NCBI GenBank assembly: GCA_002102225.1
Contig: LQPB01000090.1
Location: 186,001-250,000 of the forward strand
Source of the DNA: Mycobacterium interjectum
GTDB lineage: Bacteria; Actinomycetota; Actinomycetes; Mycobacteriales; Mycobacteriaceae
Reading direction: 5' to 3'
Length of the DNA stretch: 64,000 bases
This document shows positions 53,016 to 61,871 of the stretch, in pieces; position 1 is the stretch's first letter; the number at the start of each line of letters is the position of its first letter. A program made the translations under genes and the position numbers. The notes beneath the pieces are model-generated. The model saw only the letters and a list, made by a program, of their open reading frames with translations. It was not told the origin of the DNA and did not search any database.

Positions 53016-53507
53016 ATGGCTGACTCATCGTTCGACATCGTCAGCAAGGTGGACCGCCAGGAGGTCGACAACGCGCTCAATCAGGCGGCCAAGGAGCTGG
53101 CCACCCGATTCGATTTCCGCGGCACCGACACCAAGATCGCGTGGAAGGGCGACGAGGCCATCGAGCTCACCTCGTCCACCGAGGAGCGGGTGAAGGCCGC
53201 GGTCGACGTGTTCAAGGAGAAGCTGATCCGCCGCGACATCTCGATGAAGGCCTTCGACGCGGGCGAGCCGCAGGCCTCCGGCAAGACCTACAAGGTCAGC
53301 GGCACCCTCAAGCAGGGCATCGACAGCGAGAACGCCAAGAAGATCACCAAGCTCATCCGCGACGAGGGGCCCAAGAACGTCAAGACCCAGATCCAGGGCG
53401 ACGAGATCCGCGTCAGCAGCAAAAAGCGCGACGACCTGCAGGCCGTCATCGCGATGCTGAAGCAGGCCGACCTGGACGTGGCCCTGCAGTTCGTCAACTA
53501 TCGGTAG
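53016..53507 (+). CDS. YajQ-family (UPF0234) nucleotide-binding protein
   Basis: This 163-residue protein starts ADSSFDIVSKVDRQEVDNAL, the YajQ signature, with FDFRGTDTKIAWK following. It ends DLDVALQFVNYR. A GGAGGAAGG site lies before the ATG. YajQ proteins bind nucleotides, reportedly cyclic-di-GMP in some bacteria. It corresponds to Rv0566c, and tRNA-Tyr lies just upstream on the opposite strand. Confidence 0.93.
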   Translation: MADSSFDIVSKVDRQEVDNALNQAAKELATRFDFRGTDTKIAWKGDEAIELTSSTEERVKAAVDVFKEKLIRRDISMKAFDAGEPQASGKTYKVSGTLKQGIDSENAKKITKLIRDEGPKNVKTQIQGDEIRVSSKKRDDLQAVIAMLKQADLDVALQFVNYR

Positions 53508-53526
53508 CGGGAAGCGAGGTTCTTCG

Positions 53527-55014
53527 ATGACGGTGACTCCGCAGCAGGACGACCGCTTCGACGTCATCATCGTCGGCGCGGGCATCTCCGGCATCGACGC
53601 GGCCTACCGGATCGCCGAGCGCAACCCTGGCCTGACCTACACCATCCTGGAGCGGCGCGCGCAGATCGGCGGCACCTGGGACCTGTTCCGCTACCCGGGC
53701 GTTCGCTCCGACAGCAGCATCTTCACGCTGTCGTTTCCGTTCGAGCCGTGGACCCGCAAAGAGGGCGTGGCCGACGGCGAGCACATCCGCGAATACCTGA
53801 CCGCCACCGCGCGCAAGTACGGCATCGACCGCCACATCCGGTTCAACAGCCATGTGCGGTCGGCGGATTGGGACTCGTCCACCGATACCTGGACGGTCAC
53901 CGTCGAGCAGGACGGCGGCGAGAAGCGCTACCGCGGGCGGTTCCTGTTCTTCGGCAGCGGCTACTACAACTACGACGAGGGCTATACCCCCGACTTCCCC
54001 GGCATCGACCGCTTCGCGGGCGCCGTCGTGCATCCCCAGCACTGGCCCGAGGATTTGGACTACACCGGCAAGAAGATCGTGGTGATCGGCAGCGGCGCCA
54101 CGGCCGTCACGCTGATCCCGTCGCTGGCGGAACGCGCCGAAAAGGTGACCATGCTGCAGCGCTCGCCGACGTATCTGATTTCGGCGTCCAAGTACGGCAA
54201 GGTCGCCGCCGTGGCCCGGATGCTGTTGCCCCGCAACGCCGCTCACCTGGTGATCCGGATGTACAGCGCGCTGACCGAGGCGGTGTTCTTCTTCCTGTCC
54301 CGCAAGGCACCGGGTTTCGTCAAGTGGCTGCTGCGGCGCAAGGCGATCAAGAAGCTGCCCGCCGGCTACGACGTCGACGTCCACTTCAAGCCGCGGTACA
54401 ACCCGTGGGACCAGCGGATGTGCCTGATCCCCGACGCCGATCTCTACAACGCCGTCAGCGGCGGCCGCGCCGAGGTGGTCACCGACCGCATCGAGGGCTT
54501 CGACGCCACCGGCATCGCGCTCGAATCGGGCCAGCACCTCGACGCCGACATCATCGTCACCGCGACCGGCCTGCAGCTGCAGGCCCTCGGCGGGGCCACC
54601 ATCAGCATGGACGGCGTCGCGATCGATCACCGCGACCGATTCGTCTACAAGGCCCACATGCTCGAGGACGTGCCCAACCTGTTCTGGTGCGTCGGTTACA
54701 CGAACGCGTCGTGGACGCTGCGCGCCGACATCACGGCGCGGGCGACGGCAAAACTGCTGGCGCACATGGCCGCCCACGGCTACACGCACGCCTATCCGCA
54801 CCTGGGCAACGAGCCGATGGACGTCAAGCCGTCCTGGGACATCCAGGCTAACTACGTCAAGCGGTCGGTGCATGCGCTGCCCAAGTCGGGCACCAAGCGG
54901 CCGTGGAATGTGCGGCAGAACTATCTCGCCGATGCCCTCGATTACCGGTTCGACCGGATCGAGGAGGCGATGGTGTTCGGCCGGGCGGCCGACCGCGCAC
55001 AGCTGGCGGGTTAG
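53527..55014 (+). CDS. Flavin-containing Baeyer-Villiger-type monooxygenase (Rv0565c-like)
   Basis: The 495-residue enzyme has two Rossmann motifs, VGAGISGIDAA near residue 16 and IGSGATAVTL near 190. Between them is FAGAVVHPQHWPE, close to the FxGxxxHxxxW fingerprint of Baeyer-Villiger and FMO enzymes. It is EthA-like in overall layout. Such enzymes insert oxygen next to ketones using NADPH; EthA relatives activate thioamide prodrugs. It starts 19 bases after the YajQ-like gene. Its stop overlaps the convergent protease gene. Confidence 0.9.
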   Translation: MTVTPQQDDRFDVIIVGAGISGIDAAYRIAERNPGLTYTILERRAQIGGTWDLFRYPGVRSDSSIFTLSFPFEPWTRKEGVADGEHIREYLTATARKYGIDRHIRFNSHVRSADWDSSTDTWTVTVEQDGGEKRYRGRFLFFGSGYYNYDEGYTPDFPGIDRFAGAVVHPQHWPEDLDYTGKKIVVIGSGATAVTLIPSLAERAEKVTMLQRSPTYLISASKYGKVAAVARMLLPRNAAHLVIRMYSALTEAVFFFLSRKAPGFVKWLLRRKAIKKLPAGYDVDVHFKPRYNPWDQRMCLIPDADLYNAVSGGRAEVVTDRIEGFDATGIALESGQHLDADIIVTATGLQLQALGGATISMDGVAIDHRDRFVYKAHMLEDVPNLFWCVGYTNASWTLRADITARATAKLLAHMAAHGYTHAYPHLGNEPMDVKPSWDIQANYVKRSVHALPKSGTKRPWNVRQNYLADALDYRFDRIEEAMVFGRAADRAQLAG

Positions 55015-56480
55015 CGGTTGGCTCCCTGAGCGGATTCGTCACCAAGTATCGCTTTGCCGCAGCTCGGACAGAACTTTTCGGCGGGGTGGTGTTCGGCTCC
55101 GCAGCCCGAACAGAAATGGGGTTCCGCCGGCTCGTGTGTCGGTGCCGCGCCGATGAGCCGGGCAGCACCGATTTTGATGCCCGCCCGTGCAGAGACCCGT
55201 TTCTGGGTGCCGCGACGCTTGCCCGAAATCAGCCGCAACCCAGGCGCTTTTGCCGAGGTGTCCAGGTGCCAACGGTTTCGCACCGTCATGAAGGTCAGAC
55301 CGGCGGCGGCGGCGAGCACCAGAGCGACGCTACCGACGATGTACCACACCAGGCGCGCGCCGCTGAGCACCGAGAAATCGCCGTGCTGTTGGCGCAGGTT
55401 GGCCGCGCTGGTGCGGAGATCTACCAGCCCCGGGTAGTCGGGTGACATCGACAGGGTCTGGTCGAAGTCGTCGATCGCCTCGCTGTATTGGCCGGCGTAG
55501 TAATGCTTGAGCCCTTTGCGGTAGTACAGGTCGGCGGGTCCCAGCGCCGCCTTGACGCCCTTGCTGGCCAAGATCGCCGCCAGCCCTTCGGCGGGCGCGA
55601 CGAAGTTGAACGGTTGCGGTTCGCCGAGGGGGGCGAAGCTGTTCACGCCGATCACCTTGCCGTCGAGCGCGACCGTCGGGCCCCCGCTCATGCCCTCCGA
55701 CACCGGGGCATCGATCTCATACTCCGCGGCCGACCCCATCGTCGACTTCTTGCTGACCTTGCCGCTCTTGTTCGTCGGGTCCAGCGAGGGGCCGGTGACG
55801 TTCTCGGTGCTCTGCGAAAAGCCCACCGCTAGAACCGAGGTGCCGATGCTGACGTCGGCGTCGACGGCCAGCTCCGACGACGGCAGGTTGTGCTTGTCCA
55901 CCTTGAGAAGCGCGACGTCGCCCTTGCCGAGCGGCCGGAAATCCACGACGTTGGCCGCGACCTTGCCCGCGACCGTGGTGCCGGTGCCGTACGTCAGCGC
56001 GAGGCTGACTTCGGGGCCCCGGTCGGCGGTGTTGCCCTCGACCTTCGCATTCTTCTGCAGCCATTCCAGCGCCGCGGCCGGACTCCGCGCCTCGGGCGCG
56101 TCGGGGAACTGGGTGATGTATTCCTTGGCCGCCCGTTTGAGGATCAGCAGCTTGGCGGTGTCCGGATCGACGCAATGACCCGCCGTGGCCACCCAACCGT
56201 CGGGATTGATGACGAACGCGGTGCAGGCCCAGACGGCGATGAACGGCATGGTGGTGCCCGGGCCGAACTGAGACAGGATCTGGCCGTCGGGCAGCCGGAC
56301 CGCGCCGTAGCTCTGGCCGGCGAGGTACATGACGGCCGGACGTATCATTGCCGCCGCCTTCTCCTCCGGGTTGGCCTGAGGATGGCCGCCGTCGGCGGCC
56401 GCGACGCCCGGGGAACCGACCGAAACCGCGATAGCGGCCGCGGCCAGCAATACGCGGCCCCGTCGCGCGTGTCCGGTCAT
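55011..56480 (-). CDS. Exported trypsin-like serine protease with TPR, membrane anchor and zinc ribbon
   Basis: The start is the ATG at 56480, with GGGAGG upstream, giving 489 residues. A signal peptide (1-29) precedes a trypsin-like domain with His102 (TAGHC), Asp188 (GKGDVALLKVD) and Ser265 (SEGMSGGP). Residues about 315-365 look like a TPR pair (DLYYRKGLKHYYAGQYSEAI). A membrane span covers 377-400. A C4 zinc ribbon (Cys457, 460, 471, 474) ends the protein on the cytoplasmic side. It may be an envelope stress sensor or protease. It lies between the Rv0565c-like gene and gpdA1, which are adjacent in M. tuberculosis as I recall. Confidence 0.8.
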   Translation of the reverse strand: MTGHARRGRVLLAAAAIAVSVGSPGVAAADGGHPQANPEEKAAAMIRPAVMYLAGQSYGAVRLPDGQILSQFGPGTTMPFIAVWACTAFVINPDGWVATAGHCVDPDTAKLLILKRAAKEYITQFPDAPEARSPAAALEWLQKNAKVEGNTADRGPEVSLALTYGTGTTVAGKVAANVVDFRPLGKGDVALLKVDKHNLPSSELAVDADVSIGTSVLAVGFSQSTENVTGPSLDPTNKSGKVSKKSTMGSAAEYEIDAPVSEGMSGGPTVALDGKVIGVNSFAPLGEPQPFNFVAPAEGLAAILASKGVKAALGPADLYYRKGLKHYYAGQYSEAIDDFDQTLSMSPDYPGLVDLRTSAANLRQQHGDFSVLSGARLVWYIVGSVALVLAAAAGLTFMTVRNRWHLDTSAKAPGLRLISGKRRGTQKRVSARAGIKIGAARLIGAAPTHEPAEPHFCSGCGAEHHPAEKFCPSCGKAILGDESAQGANR

Positions 56481-56629
56481 GAGACCTCCCTTATGGCGGA
56501 CCTGTCCTTGTGACGATCCGGCAGATCGGGCCGGGGAGGTAGGGACCGAAGTCACCTGCCCGGGGGCCGTTGGGTTGGACTGAGGTGAACTGCTTCTCAA
56601 TCTCGGATGTCGGCAATACGCTGGTCGCC

Positions 56630-57655
56630 ATGGCAGCTGACAAGCGCGAACCCCGAGTCGTTGTCCTCGGCGGAGGTTCCTGGGGAACCACCGTGGCGTC
56701 CATCTGCGCGCGGCGCGGGCCGACGTTGCAATGGGTGCGCTCGGAAGCGACCGCTAAGGACATCAACGAGGACCACCGCAACAGCCGCTATCTCGGCAAC
56801 GACGTCATCCTGAGCGACACCTTGCGCGCCACCACCGACTTCGCGGAAGCGGCCAACTGCGCCGACGTCGTGGTGATGGGCGTGCCCTCGCATGGCTTCC
56901 GTGGCGTGCTGACCGAGCTGGCCCGTGAGCTGCGGCCGTGGGTTCCGGTGGTGTCGCTGGTCAAGGGCCTCGAGCAGGGCACCAACATGCGGATGTCGCA
57001 GATCATCGAGGAGGTGCTGCCGGGTCACCCGGCGGGCATCCTGGCGGGCCCGAACATCGCGCGCGAGGTGGGCGAGGGCTACGCCGCCGCGGCCGTGCTG
57101 GCCATGCCCGACCAGCACCTGGCGACCCGGCTGTCGGGGTTGTTCCGGACCCGGCGCTTCCGCGTGTACACCACCGACGACGTCGTCGGCGTCGAGATGG
57201 CCGGCGCGCTGAAGAACGTCTACGCCATTTCGGTCGGAATGGGCTACTCGCTGGGCATCGGGGAAAACACCCGCGCCCTGGTGATCGCGCGCGCGCTGCG
57301 GGAGATGACGAAGCTCGGCGTGGCGATGGGCGGTGATCCGGACACCTTCCCCGGGCTGGCCGGCCTCGGTGACCTGATCGTGACCTGCACCAGCCAGCGC
57401 AGCCGCAACCGGCACGTCGGGGAGCAATTGGGCGCCGGCAAGCCGATCGACGAGATCATCGCGTCGATGAACCAGGTCGCCGAGGGTGTCAAGGCCGCCA
57501 GCGTGATCATGGAGTTCGCCAATGAATTTGGCCTGAATATGCCGATTGCGCGCGAGGTCGACGCCGTGATCAATCACGGCTCGACCGTGGAGGAGGCCTA
57601 CCGCGGCCTGATGGTCGAGGTTCCCGGCCACGAGGTGCACGGCTCGGGGTTCTGA
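56630..57655 (+). CDS. gpdA1: NAD(P)+-dependent glycerol-3-phosphate dehydrogenase
   Basis: The ATG at 56630 gives 341 residues, the known mycobacterial length. The dinucleotide fold is VVVLGGGSWGTTVAS. The GpsA signature GPNIAREVGEGYAAAAV and the catalytic-Lys segment GVEMAGALKNVYAISVGMG are intact, as is GLAGLGDLIVTCTSQRSRNR. It makes sn-glycerol-3-phosphate from dihydroxyacetone phosphate for phospholipid synthesis. It corresponds to Rv0564c. Confidence 0.94.
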   Translation: MAADKREPRVVVLGGGSWGTTVASICARRGPTLQWVRSEATAKDINEDHRNSRYLGNDVILSDTLRATTDFAEAANCADVVVMGVPSHGFRGVLTELARELRPWVPVVSLVKGLEQGTNMRMSQIIEEVLPGHPAGILAGPNIAREVGEGYAAAAVLAMPDQHLATRLSGLFRTRRFRVYTTDDVVGVEMAGALKNVYAISVGMGYSLGIGENTRALVIARALREMTKLGVAMGGDPDTFPGLAGLGDLIVTCTSQRSRNRHVGEQLGAGKPIDEIIASMNQVAEGVKAASVIMEFANEFGLNMPIAREVDAVINHGSTVEEAYRGLMVEVPGHEVHGSGF

Positions 57656-57860
57656 GTCAACCAAACAACTCGTAACGAAAATATTTGCATTCGATATGGG
57701 GCAGGCCCGTCGGCTTGACCTGCGGTTTGACGGCCCCATACCGTCGAACGAGGTAGCCGGGCTGTTGCCGGACGATTGGCGCAGTCGTAATGGATTGCGC
57801 GCCAACGAGCTACGCCGACGTAGCGAAGCCCCCGCTCACACTTAACGACGGAAGCGACCG

Positions 57861-59405
57861 ATGCAAAACATCGAACAGCTCGGTGATCAAGCAATTCCTC
57901 AGGCCCGCAACGGATCGCGGCGCGACCGGATCAGATCGCTTGTCCGCCATGACCTGCCGTCGTCGCTCGTGGTGTTTCTGGTCGCGTTGCCGTTATCGCT
58001 GGGAATCGCGATCGCGTCGAACGCCCCGGTGCTCGCGGGCCTGATCGCCGCGATTGTCGGCGGTATCGTCGCCGGGGCCATCGGCGGATCACCGTTGCAA
58101 GTCAGTGGGCCGGCGGCCGGCCTCACCGTCGTGGTCGCCGATCTCATCTCCGACTTCGGTTGGGGAATTACGTGTTTGATCACCGCGATCGCGGGCGTGC
58201 TGCAAGTTCTGTTGGGACTCAGCCGCATTGCGCGGGCGGCTCTGGCGATCTCCCCGGTCGTCGTGCATGCCATGCTGGCCGGCATCGGGATCACGATCGC
58301 GCTGCAGCAGGCCCACGTATTGCTGGGCGGGAAATCCAAAAGCTCGGCCTGGCACAACCTCATCGGCCTGCCGGGTCAGATCATCGACTCGCACCGGCCC
58401 GGCGTGCTGCTGGGCGCGCTGGTGATCGCCATCCTGGTGGCCTGGCGCTGGGTTCCGGCCCGGTTGCGCTTCGTCCCGGGTCCGCTGGTCGCCATCGTGG
58501 TGGTGACGATCATCTCGTTGGTCTTTCCGTTCCACGTGCGCCGGATCGAGATCGATTCGTCGCCGCTGGAGGCGCTGCGCCTGCCCGACCTGCCGGACGG
58601 CAACTGGGGCGCGGTGGCCATCGGGGTCATCACCATCACCCTGATCGCCAGCGTCGAGAGCCTGCTGTCGGCGGTGTCGGTGGACAGGATGCACAACGGA
58701 CCGCGCACCGATTTCAACCGCGAGTTGATCGGGCAGGGCACCGCGAACATCGTGTCGGGGACCATCGGCGGGCTGCCGATCACCGGCGTAATCGTCCGCA
58801 GCTCAACCAATGTCAACGCGGGCGCTCGGTCCCGCGCCTCGTCGATCATGCACGGGCTTTGGATCCTGCTGTTCACGGTGCCCTTCGCGGAGCTGGTCGA
58901 AGAGATCCCGACCGCGGCGCTGGCCGGGCTGCTGATCGTCATCGGCATTCAGCTGCTGAAGCCGGCGCACATCGAAACGGCAAGCAAGCACGGGGATCTC
59001 GCCGTCTACGTCGTGACCGCCGTCAGCGTCGTCTTCCTCAACCTGCTGCACGGCGTGCTGATCGGGCTCGCCCTGGCCATCGCGTTGACCGGATGGCGGG
59101 TGATCTGGGCCAGAGTGGAGGCCAAACCGGTCGGGCAGGACTGGCAGGTGCTGATCGAGGGGCCGGCATGTACCTTCCTTGCCCTGCCCCGGCTGACCCG
59201 CGTGCTGGCGTCCATCCCCGCCGGTGCCGTTGTGACGGTTGACCTTTCGGTGAACTACCTCGATCACGCCGCGCATCAGGCGATCGACGACTGGCAGCGC
59301 CAGTTCGAGGCCAACGGTGGCACGGTCGTGGTCCGGGGCATGCTCGAGACGGGGCACTTCGCGGGGAGGGCGCGCGGCGGCGTCGACGATCGACGTGCGG
59401 CCTAA
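57861..59405 (+). CDS. SulP-family anion transporter with STAS domain
   Basis: This 514-residue protein has 10-14 membrane spans. SulP features include SLVVFLVALPLSLGIAIAS, GGSPLQVSGPAAGLTVVV and the NRELIGQGTANIVSG segment. A reduced STAS domain covers about residues 415-500 (AVVTVDLSVNYLDHAAHQAI). SulP carriers move sulfate or bicarbonate. The BicA-like start and NRELIGQG motif suit either anion, so substrate is open. Its stop overlaps the convergent HicB-like gene. Confidence 0.85.
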   Translation: MQNIEQLGDQAIPQARNGSRRDRIRSLVRHDLPSSLVVFLVALPLSLGIAIASNAPVLAGLIAAIVGGIVAGAIGGSPLQVSGPAAGLTVVVADLISDFGWGITCLITAIAGVLQVLLGLSRIARAALAISPVVVHAMLAGIGITIALQQAHVLLGGKSKSSAWHNLIGLPGQIIDSHRPGVLLGALVIAILVAWRWVPARLRFVPGPLVAIVVVTIISLVFPFHVRRIEIDSSPLEALRLPDLPDGNWGAVAIGVITITLIASVESLLSAVSVDRMHNGPRTDFNRELIGQGTANIVSGTIGGLPITGVIVRSSTNVNAGARSRASSIMHGLWILLFTVPFAELVEEIPTAALAGLLIVIGIQLLKPAHIETASKHGDLAVYVVTAVSVVFLNLLHGVLIGLALAIALTGWRVIWARVEAKPVGQDWQVLIEGPACTFLALPRLTRVLASIPAGAVVTVDLSVNYLDHAAHQAIDDWQRQFEANGGTVVVRGMLETGHFAGRARGGVDDRRAA

Positions 59406-59800
59406 TCGAAGCCGGAGAGCCCGAAGGTGTCGCTCGGCGTGCGACCGCTGAGCTTCTGAACGATCCACTGGTTCATCGAAATCCCCTGTTCGACGGCCTC
59501 CAGAGCGAGGCGGGCATGCAGCTCGGCGGATGTTCTGACGCTGAACGTTCCGCCGTAGTTGCGTTCGGAAAGCGGTGTGGGGATGGGGTCTCCGCAGGCG
59601 CGCAGGCTCTCCAGATGTCCGGTGAGCGCTTCCTCGACGGCGGCGACGGCCTGCGGGGCGGTCGCCGCCTGGCGACTCAGGTATGGCAGTTCGACGCACA
59701 CACCGACGTATTCGTGGTAGTGCCGCGACCATTCGGCGCGGAAGGTGCAGCGGCCCACACCTGATGTGATACCGCATGCGCTATCGATTTCGCGAGTCAC
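59402..59800 (-). CDS. HicB-like antitoxin without adjacent HicA
   Basis: The GTG at 59800 gives 132 residues. The N-terminal HicB pseudo-RNase H part is YHEYVGVCVELPYLSRQAAT, followed by APQAVAAVEEALTGHLESL. The C-terminal part is ribbon-helix-helix-like (GTFSVRTSAELHARLALEA, then GISMNQWIVQKL). HicB normally neutralises HicA mRNA interferase, but no HicA-sized ORF sits next to it. It may be a solitary regulator. It is convergent with the SulP gene, with overlapping stops. Confidence 0.78.
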   Translation of the reverse strand: MTREIDSACGITSGVGRCTFRAEWSRHYHEYVGVCVELPYLSRQAATAPQAVAAVEEALTGHLESLRACGDPIPTPLSERNYGGTFSVRTSAELHARLALEAVEQGISMNQWIVQKLSGRTPSDTFGLSGFD

Positions 59801-59897
59801 TCATCCCCAAGGAGAGCCGGACTCTGCGGACCCTATGACTCGCCCCGAATTCGGTGGCACATGCGCTACCAACTTGGAGGGTCGATGCGACGCCGGA

Positions 59898-60752
59898 TCA
59901 GCCGCGCGCCATCTCCTCCAGCCGGCGGATGCGGTCCTCGATCGGCGGGTGCGTCGAGAACAGCGACCCGATCCGCTCGCCCGCGCGGAACGGGTTGGCG
60001 ATCATCAGGTGCGCCTGGCTGGCCAGCTGCGGCTCCGGGGGCAGCGGCGCGAGCTGAACCCCGCCGGAGATCTTGCGCAGCGCCGACGCCAGGGCCAGCG
60101 GGTCGCCGGTCAGCACGGCACCCGACTCGTCCGCCTGGTACTCGCGCGACCGGGACACGGCCAACCGGACCACCGTCGCGGCGATCGGACCCAGCAACGA
60201 AACCAGCAGCATCGCAAAAGGGTTGCCGCCGTCGCGGTTTCCGCCGCCGAAGAACATCGCCATGTAGGACAGCGCGGTGATCACCGACGCCATCGCGCCG
60301 GCGATACAGGAGATCAGGATGTCGCGGTTGTAGACGTGCGACAGCTCATGGCCCAGCACGGCGCGCAACTCGCGCTCGTTGAGGATCCCCAGGATGCCGG
60401 TGGTGCAGCACACCGCCGCGTTGCGCGGGTTGCGCCCGGTGGCGAACGCGTTGGGCGCATTGGTGTCGCTGATGTACAGCCGGGGCATCGGCTGGTGCGC
60501 CGAGGTGGCCAGCTCGCGCACGATCCGATACATCACCGGAGCCTGCAGCTCGGAAACCGGCTGCGCATGCATCGCCCGCAGCGCCAGCTTGTCGCTGTTG
60601 AAGTACGTGTAGGCGTTCATGCCGATGGCGAACAGCACCGCCAGCCACATCGCCGTCCTGCCGAACAGCGAGCCGACAAACACGATCAACGCGGACATAC
60701 CGACCAACAAGGCGAAGGTCTTCAGCCAGTTGGCCTGCGGATGCCAGGTCAT
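59898..60752 (-). CDS. htpX: HtpX membrane zinc metalloprotease
   Basis: I take the second of two adjacent ATGs (60752, MTWHPQANWLK), best placed for AAGGAGG; length is 284 residues. Two N-terminal spans precede the HELSH zinc motif (ELRAVLGHELSHVYNRDILI), and the third ligand lies in SREYQADESGAVLTGD. Two more spans lie between them. HtpX degrades damaged membrane proteins. It corresponds to Rv0563. Confidence 0.94.
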   Translation of the reverse strand: MTWHPQANWLKTFALLVGMSALIVFVGSLFGRTAMWLAVLFAIGMNAYTYFNSDKLALRAMHAQPVSELQAPVMYRIVRELATSAHQPMPRLYISDTNAPNAFATGRNPRNAAVCCTTGILGILNERELRAVLGHELSHVYNRDILISCIAGAMASVITALSYMAMFFGGGNRDGGNPFAMLLVSLLGPIAATVVRLAVSRSREYQADESGAVLTGDPLALASALRKISGGVQLAPLPPEPQLASQAHLMIANPFRAGERIGSLFSTHPPIEDRIRRLEEMARG

Positions 60753-60832
60753 CATGTCCTCCTTGGAGCAATACCTATCGCTCATTGAACGCCTGAAACG
60801 GCCGTGGAGGTTCCGCCGGGTCCGCGGGGCCG

Positions 60833-61861
60833 TTAACCGTGCCGGCTCACCGTGTAGCCGATCAGCGTCTCCATCGCGCGCCGGCCCGGGACCTCGGGCA
60901 AAAGGGCCAGCTCCTGGCGCGCCTGCTCCGCATACTGCGCCAGGAAACGCTTGGCCTTGGCCATCCCGGGTGACGCACGCAACAGCGTCAACGCTTCGGC
61001 CACCGCCCCATCGTCGGTGACCGGCCCGGACAGCAGCTCGCGCAGCCGGGCCGCCTCGGGCCCCGGCTCCCGCAGCGCGTACACCATCGGCAGGGTGTGC
61101 ACCCCCTCGCGGACGTCGGTCCCGGGCAACTTGCCGGACTCGTGCGAGTCGCTGTCGATGTCGATGATGTCGTCGGAGATCTGGAACGCGGTGCCCACGA
61201 TGCCGCCCAGGCGGCTCAGCCGCTCCACCTGCTCGCCGTCGGCACCGGAGAACATCGCTCCGAACCGGCCCGCCGCCGAGATCAGGCACGCCGTCTTCTC
61301 GTACACCACCTTCAGGTAGTGCTCGACCGGATCCGCCCCTTCGGCCACCGCCTGCAGGCCCCGGGTTTCGCGCATCTGCCCGGTCACCAGCTGCGCGAAC
61401 GTCTCGGCGATGAGCCGCACCGCCTCCGGCCCGAGCCGCGACACCAACCGCGACGCCGTCGCGAACAGGTAGTCACCGGCGAGGATCGCGACGCTGTTGC
61501 CCCAGCGCACGTTGGCGGTGGGCGTGCCGCGGCGCACCTCCGCCTCGTCCATCACGTCGTCGTGGTAGAGCGTGGCCAGGTGCACCAGCTCGATGACGGC
61601 CCCGGCGATCGTCACCTCCCCCGCGTCCGGATCGGGCCCGATCTGCGCGGACAACACGGTGAACAGCGGCCGGAACCGCTTGCCGCCGGCCTTGAACAGG
61701 TACGTCAGCGAGTCGGTCATCACCTCGTCGGCGCTGCGCAACTCGTCGTCCATGAGCTGCTCGATCCGGCCGACTCCCACGCGCACGGTCTCGGCGAAAT
61801 CGGCATCCCCGAAGTCAATGCCCGCCACCACCGTCTCCGGAGTCCTCACCCGACCAAACAT
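60833..61861 (-). CDS. grcC1: Polyprenyl diphosphate synthase GrcC1
   Basis: The ATG at 61861 (MFGRVRTPE) gives 342 residues; the GTG at 61849 is the alternative that matches the M. tuberculosis protein start. Both aspartate-rich motifs are canonical: YHDDVMDEAEVRRG and FQISDDIIDID. GGKRFRPLF is present. The enzyme is thought to make a long-chain prenyl diphosphate, possibly for menaquinone. Divergent from menJ with only 10 bases between the start codons. Confidence 0.92.
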   Translation of the reverse strand: MFGRVRTPETVVAGIDFGDADFAETVRVGVGRIEQLMDDELRSADEVMTDSLTYLFKAGGKRFRPLFTVLSAQIGPDPDAGEVTIAGAVIELVHLATLYHDDVMDEAEVRRGTPTANVRWGNSVAILAGDYLFATASRLVSRLGPEAVRLIAETFAQLVTGQMRETRGLQAVAEGADPVEHYLKVVYEKTACLISAAGRFGAMFSGADGEQVERLSRLGGIVGTAFQISDDIIDIDSDSHESGKLPGTDVREGVHTLPMVYALREPGPEAARLRELLSGPVTDDGAVAEALTLLRASPGMAKAKRFLAQYAEQARQELALLPEVPGRRAMETLIGYTVSRHG

Positions 61862-61871
61862 ACTGGTGAGC

